6,713 nt of DNA from Flavobacteriales bacterium (GTDB lineage: Bacteria > Bacteroidota > Bacteroidia > Flavobacteriales_D > Sanyastnellaceae): positions 1-6,713 of the forward strand of contig CANGVZ010000120.1 of assembly GCA_947457285.1 (NCBI GenBank). The letters are read 5' to 3'. The first letter of the stretch is position 1, and the number at the start of each line of letters is the position of its first letter. Made by a program: the position numbers and the translations under genes. The notes below the pieces were generated by a model. The model was not told the origin of the DNA. It saw only the letters and a list, made by a program, of their open reading frames with translations, and ran no database searches. Shown one piece after another: positions 4,238 through 6,713 of this stretch.

Positions 4238-6713
4238 ATGGAGCGCGGCCTTTATCGTTTTTTCCTCTTTATAATGTTGATAAGCATCGGCTCGCTTGCT
4301 CATGGTCAAACGGCAGATAGCCTCATGCTGGTTCCTGCCAATAACGGTGCCGCACCCGATTCTATTATAGACGCACCCGATATTGGTATTGATAATGACG
4401 TGGTGTACTTCGGAAAAGATAGTACTGTCATGGATTTGGATGAACAAAAGGTCTATTTGTACGGAGTTGATTCATATGTGAAGTACGGAGATTTAGAGGT
4501 AAAAGCGGCGAGAATAGAATTCTCATTTAAAGAATATACAGCTTTCGCTAAGGGTGTGCAGGACTCCACCGGAACCTGGCAGGGAAGGCCTGTTTTCAAA
4601 GATGCCACCACCGAATTTGATGAAGACTCATTGGCATATAATTTCAAGACAAAAAGAGGTTTGAGTTATGGCGCCCGCACGCAAGAAGGGGAAGCCTTTC
4701 TTTTAGCAGGTGTCTCTAAGAAGCAAGCCAATGACTGGATAGACATTGGGAAGGGAAAGTTCACTACCTGCAACAATCCTAAGCCGCATTACTATTTTCA
4801 TATTAGCAAGGGAATAGTGGTTCCCAATGAAAAGGTAGTGTCTGGGCCCCTCTATCTAAAAATCTGGAAGATTCCAACTCCTCTTGCCTTACCGTTTGGA
4901 TTTTTTCCTAATAAAAAGGAGAGCACTCACGGTATCCTATTACCGGGCTATGGAAATGGACAAGAGAGAGGTTTCTTTCTTCAAAATTTAGGCTATTACA
5001 TTCCTGTCAATCAAAATCTTGAAACCACCTTCCTTTTTGATATCTACACACGTGGTAGTTGGGTGGCTCGCAATCGCTCGAACTATAAAAAGAATTATAA
5101 GTACTCGGGTAATTTTGATATCAGCCGCACAGTAAACAAGCAAGGCATTCCTGAATTGAATCAAGTGTCTGAGCTGCGCACCTTTAACGTTCGCTGGACA
5201 CACGCACAAGATCCTAAAGCTCGCCCAAATTCTAGATTTAGCGCCAATGTGAATGCAGGTTCCAGTCAGAATTTCACCAATAACCTCAATAGTGCGCAAA
5301 CAGACTTTTTGTCGAGTACGTTTCAATCTTCTATCCAGTACAATAAGACTTTCCCCAATAGTCCTTTCTCATTAGGGGTGAGCGCTAACCATACTCAGAA
5401 TACACAGACGAGACTGGTGTCTATGACCTTGCCCGCCGTGGCAGTGACGATGTCGCGCGTGAATATTTTGAAGAAACTGTTTGTTAGAAATCCGATTGGA
5501 TTTAATGCGAATGGAGCACTGGAAAATACGATTTCTGCAAATGAGAGTCTCTTTCGATTCAATAACTTAAATGGTCTCAATAAGCTCTCTCGAAATGGAG
5601 CACGCTATACTGGAGCCCTTACCACCAGCCTTAAAGGGCCCGGTGGACTTACAATAAACCCTGCACTAAACGGTAACTGGCTTTGGACATTTAAGTATAT
5701 AAATAGAAGTATTGTTGGGGATAGCGACGTGCGGGTGGATACGCTTTACGGATTTAGACAAAACTTTCAATGGGACGCTTCGGTCTCTATGAACTGGAGA
5801 TGGTATGGCACCTATACCATGAAAAAAGCAGACGCAAAGATCAAGGCTTTTCGTCACTTGGTGCAGCCTAATGTGGGTTGGAGTTATGTGCCATATGACA
5901 ATGTGCAGACATACGGATTTTATGGACAAGACGGTACTTTTCTCGGTTATAGCGAATGGGATATCGCACGTTTTGCTCCAGGAAACAGAGCGGAGGCGCA
6001 GAATATCAACTTTGGAATCACTCAAAATATTGAGGCGAAGGTCAGAGATAAAAGCGCGAAAAAACTGACTTATAAAAAAATCAAAATCATTGAGAGCTTC
6101 CGCTCGAATATGAGTTATAACGTCATTGCCGACTCTCTTAATTTTAGCAATCTATCATTGAATGGATTTACGACCATAGCCAAGAACACCACAATCACAT
6201 ACAGCAGTACATATAGTTTGTATGATGTGGATGCGAATGGAAGAAAGATCAATCAATTCGTATGGAAGAATACGGATAATTTATTGCGAATGGAAGGCAC
6301 TACCGTCGCGCTATCTACACGCCTCAGCAGTGCTGAATTGAAATCGGCTAAGAAGCCAGAAGGTACTACTACAGAAGAAGAGGAGTTTATAGAAAGAAAT
6401 AAGGGGATGCTCGTTGATTTTAGCATCCCGTGGACGCTTGATCTCAACTACAACGTGCGTGTTATTCCTACATTCAATGCAGCCACTCAGAGTTTTGATC
6501 AAAAACTGGAACAGACTGCAACATTCAGAGGCTCATTCACGCTGTTGAAAAGGCTCGCATTCAACTTCGATAGTGGTTATAATTTCGATACTGAGAAATT
6601 AACAACCACTACTGTTGGGCTAAATGTTGACCTGCATTGCTGGGAAGCATCAGCAACCTACATTCCTTTTGGTATAAGGAAATCCTACATGTTTCAAATC
6701 AACATCAAGAGCA
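4238..6713 (+). CDS. lptD: LptD-like LPS assembly outer-membrane protein, C-terminus cut by the window end
   Basis: I read an uninterrupted frame of 825 codons from 4238 to the window edge with no stop. Residues 1-23 form a signal peptide (MERGLYRFF, a hydrophobic core, then A-H-G before Gln24). About residues 53-160 resemble the LptA/OstA-like jellyroll domain that receives LPS from the periplasmic bridge. Then comes FTTCNNPKPHYYF and the LptD signature region, LALPFGFFPNKK followed by GILLPGYGNGQERGFF (about 217-247), which matches the PxGxxRxxGFLLP segment of proteobacterial LptD. The rest is a long series of alternating, aromatic-rich strands typical of a large beta-barrel. The end of the visible part (HCWEASATYIPFG, then SYMFQINIKS) looks like the last strands, so probably only a few tens of residues are missing. 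LptD with LptE places LPS in the outer leaflet of the outer membrane. An in-frame ATG at 4178 is possible but would put 20 residues before the signal peptide. The gene is divergent from the amidase. Confidence 0.9.
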   Translation, partial: MERGLYRFFLFIMLISIGSLAHGQTADSLMLVPANNGAAPDSIIDAPDIGIDNDVVYFGKDSTVMDLDEQKVYLYGVDSYVKYGDLEVKAARIEFSFKEYTAFAKGVQDSTGTWQGRPVFKDATTEFDEDSLAYNFKTKRGLSYGARTQEGEAFLLAGVSKKQANDWIDIGKGKFTTCNNPKPHYYFHISKGIVVPNEKVVSGPLYLKIWKIPTPLALPFGFFPNKKESTHGILLPGYGNGQERGFFLQNLGYYIPVNQNLETTFLFDIYTRGSWVARNRSNYKKNYKYSGNFDISRTVNKQGIPELNQVSELRTFNVRWTHAQDPKARPNSRFSANVNAGSSQNFTNNLNSAQTDFLSSTFQSSIQYNKTFPNSPFSLGVSANHTQNTQTRLVSMTLPAVAVTMSRVNILKKLFVRNPIGFNANGALENTISANESLFRFNNLNGLNKLSRNGARYTGALTTSLKGPGGLTINPALNGNWLWTFKYINRSIVGDSDVRVDTLYGFRQNFQWDASVSMNWRWYGTYTMKKADAKIKAFRHLVQPNVGWSYVPYDNVQTYGFYGQDGTFLGYSEWDIARFAPGNRAEAQNINFGITQNIEAKVRDKSAKKLTYKKIKIIESFRSNMSYNVIADSLNFSNLSLNGFTTIAKNTTITYSSTYSLYDVDANGRKINQFVWKNTDNLLRMEGTTVALSTRLSSAELKSAKKPEGTTTEEEEFIERNKGMLVDFSIPWTLDLNYNVRVIPTFNAATQSFDQKLEQTATFRGSFTLLKRLAFNFDSGYNFDTEKLTTTTVGLNVDLHCWEASATYIPFGIRKSYMFQINIKS

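Noticed and set aside
4157..4447. 5' extension of the amidase frame by up to 97 codons
   Set aside because: It runs antisense through the signal-peptide and N-terminal region of lptD and puts non-conserved-looking sequence before a normal signal sequence. The ATG at 4156 explains the protein better.
4453..6502. Several 60-120 codon - strand frames (for example 4988-5326 and 5666-6025)
   Set aside because: All lie antisense within the continuous lptD frame, which has a signal peptide, family motifs and barrel-like composition.
1..6713. CRISPR, insertion sequences, tRNA/rRNA genes, long repeats
   Set aside because: Looked for by eye; no direct-repeat arrays, terminal inverted repeats, transposase motifs or RNA-gene signatures were found.

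Overview
The window looks like core chromosome from a member of the Bacteroidota, probably the Flavobacteriales or a relative. Three things point there. The gene content and order match a neighbourhood I recall from flavobacterial genomes. Shine-Dalgarno sequences are mostly absent or weak. Octamers matching the Bacteroidota promoter -7 element (TAnnTTTG) sit at the expected places upstream of genes. I see no mobile element, CRISPR array, RNA gene or phage feature. There is no stretch over 300 bases without a gene.

Layout: a divergent promoter region at about 4157-4237 separates two transcription directions. To the right, on the + strand, one long open frame from 4238 runs off the window end. 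It encodes an LptD-like outer-membrane LPS assembly protein of at least 825 residues. To the left, on the - strand, five genes are closely packed in transcription order. These are a zinc N-acetylmuramoyl-L-alanine amidase with a SPOR-like C-terminus (4156-2957), an MCE/MlaD-family lipid-transport protein (2953-1928), a membrane (Fe-S) protein combining a NarI/HdrE-like domain with an HdrC-like ferredoxin domain (1868-552), a small HAD-fold phosphatase-like protein (547-122), and the start of an HdrB-like CCG-domain (Fe-S) protein (97 to beyond base 1).

Functionally there are two modules. LptD, the amidase and the MCE protein all act on the envelope: LPS insertion, peptidoglycan cleavage and lipid traffic. 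The two Fe-S proteins resemble the two halves of a membrane-bound heterodisulfide-reductase-like electron-transfer complex, with the HAD gene between them. A 59-base gap holding a weak hairpin and a -7-like octamer separates the modules, so the Fe-S group may have its own promoter.

I did not find an evidently new system. The points most worth a second look are the two visible cysteines in LptD, the face-to-face divergent promoter, and the HAD gene lodged between the two redox subunits.
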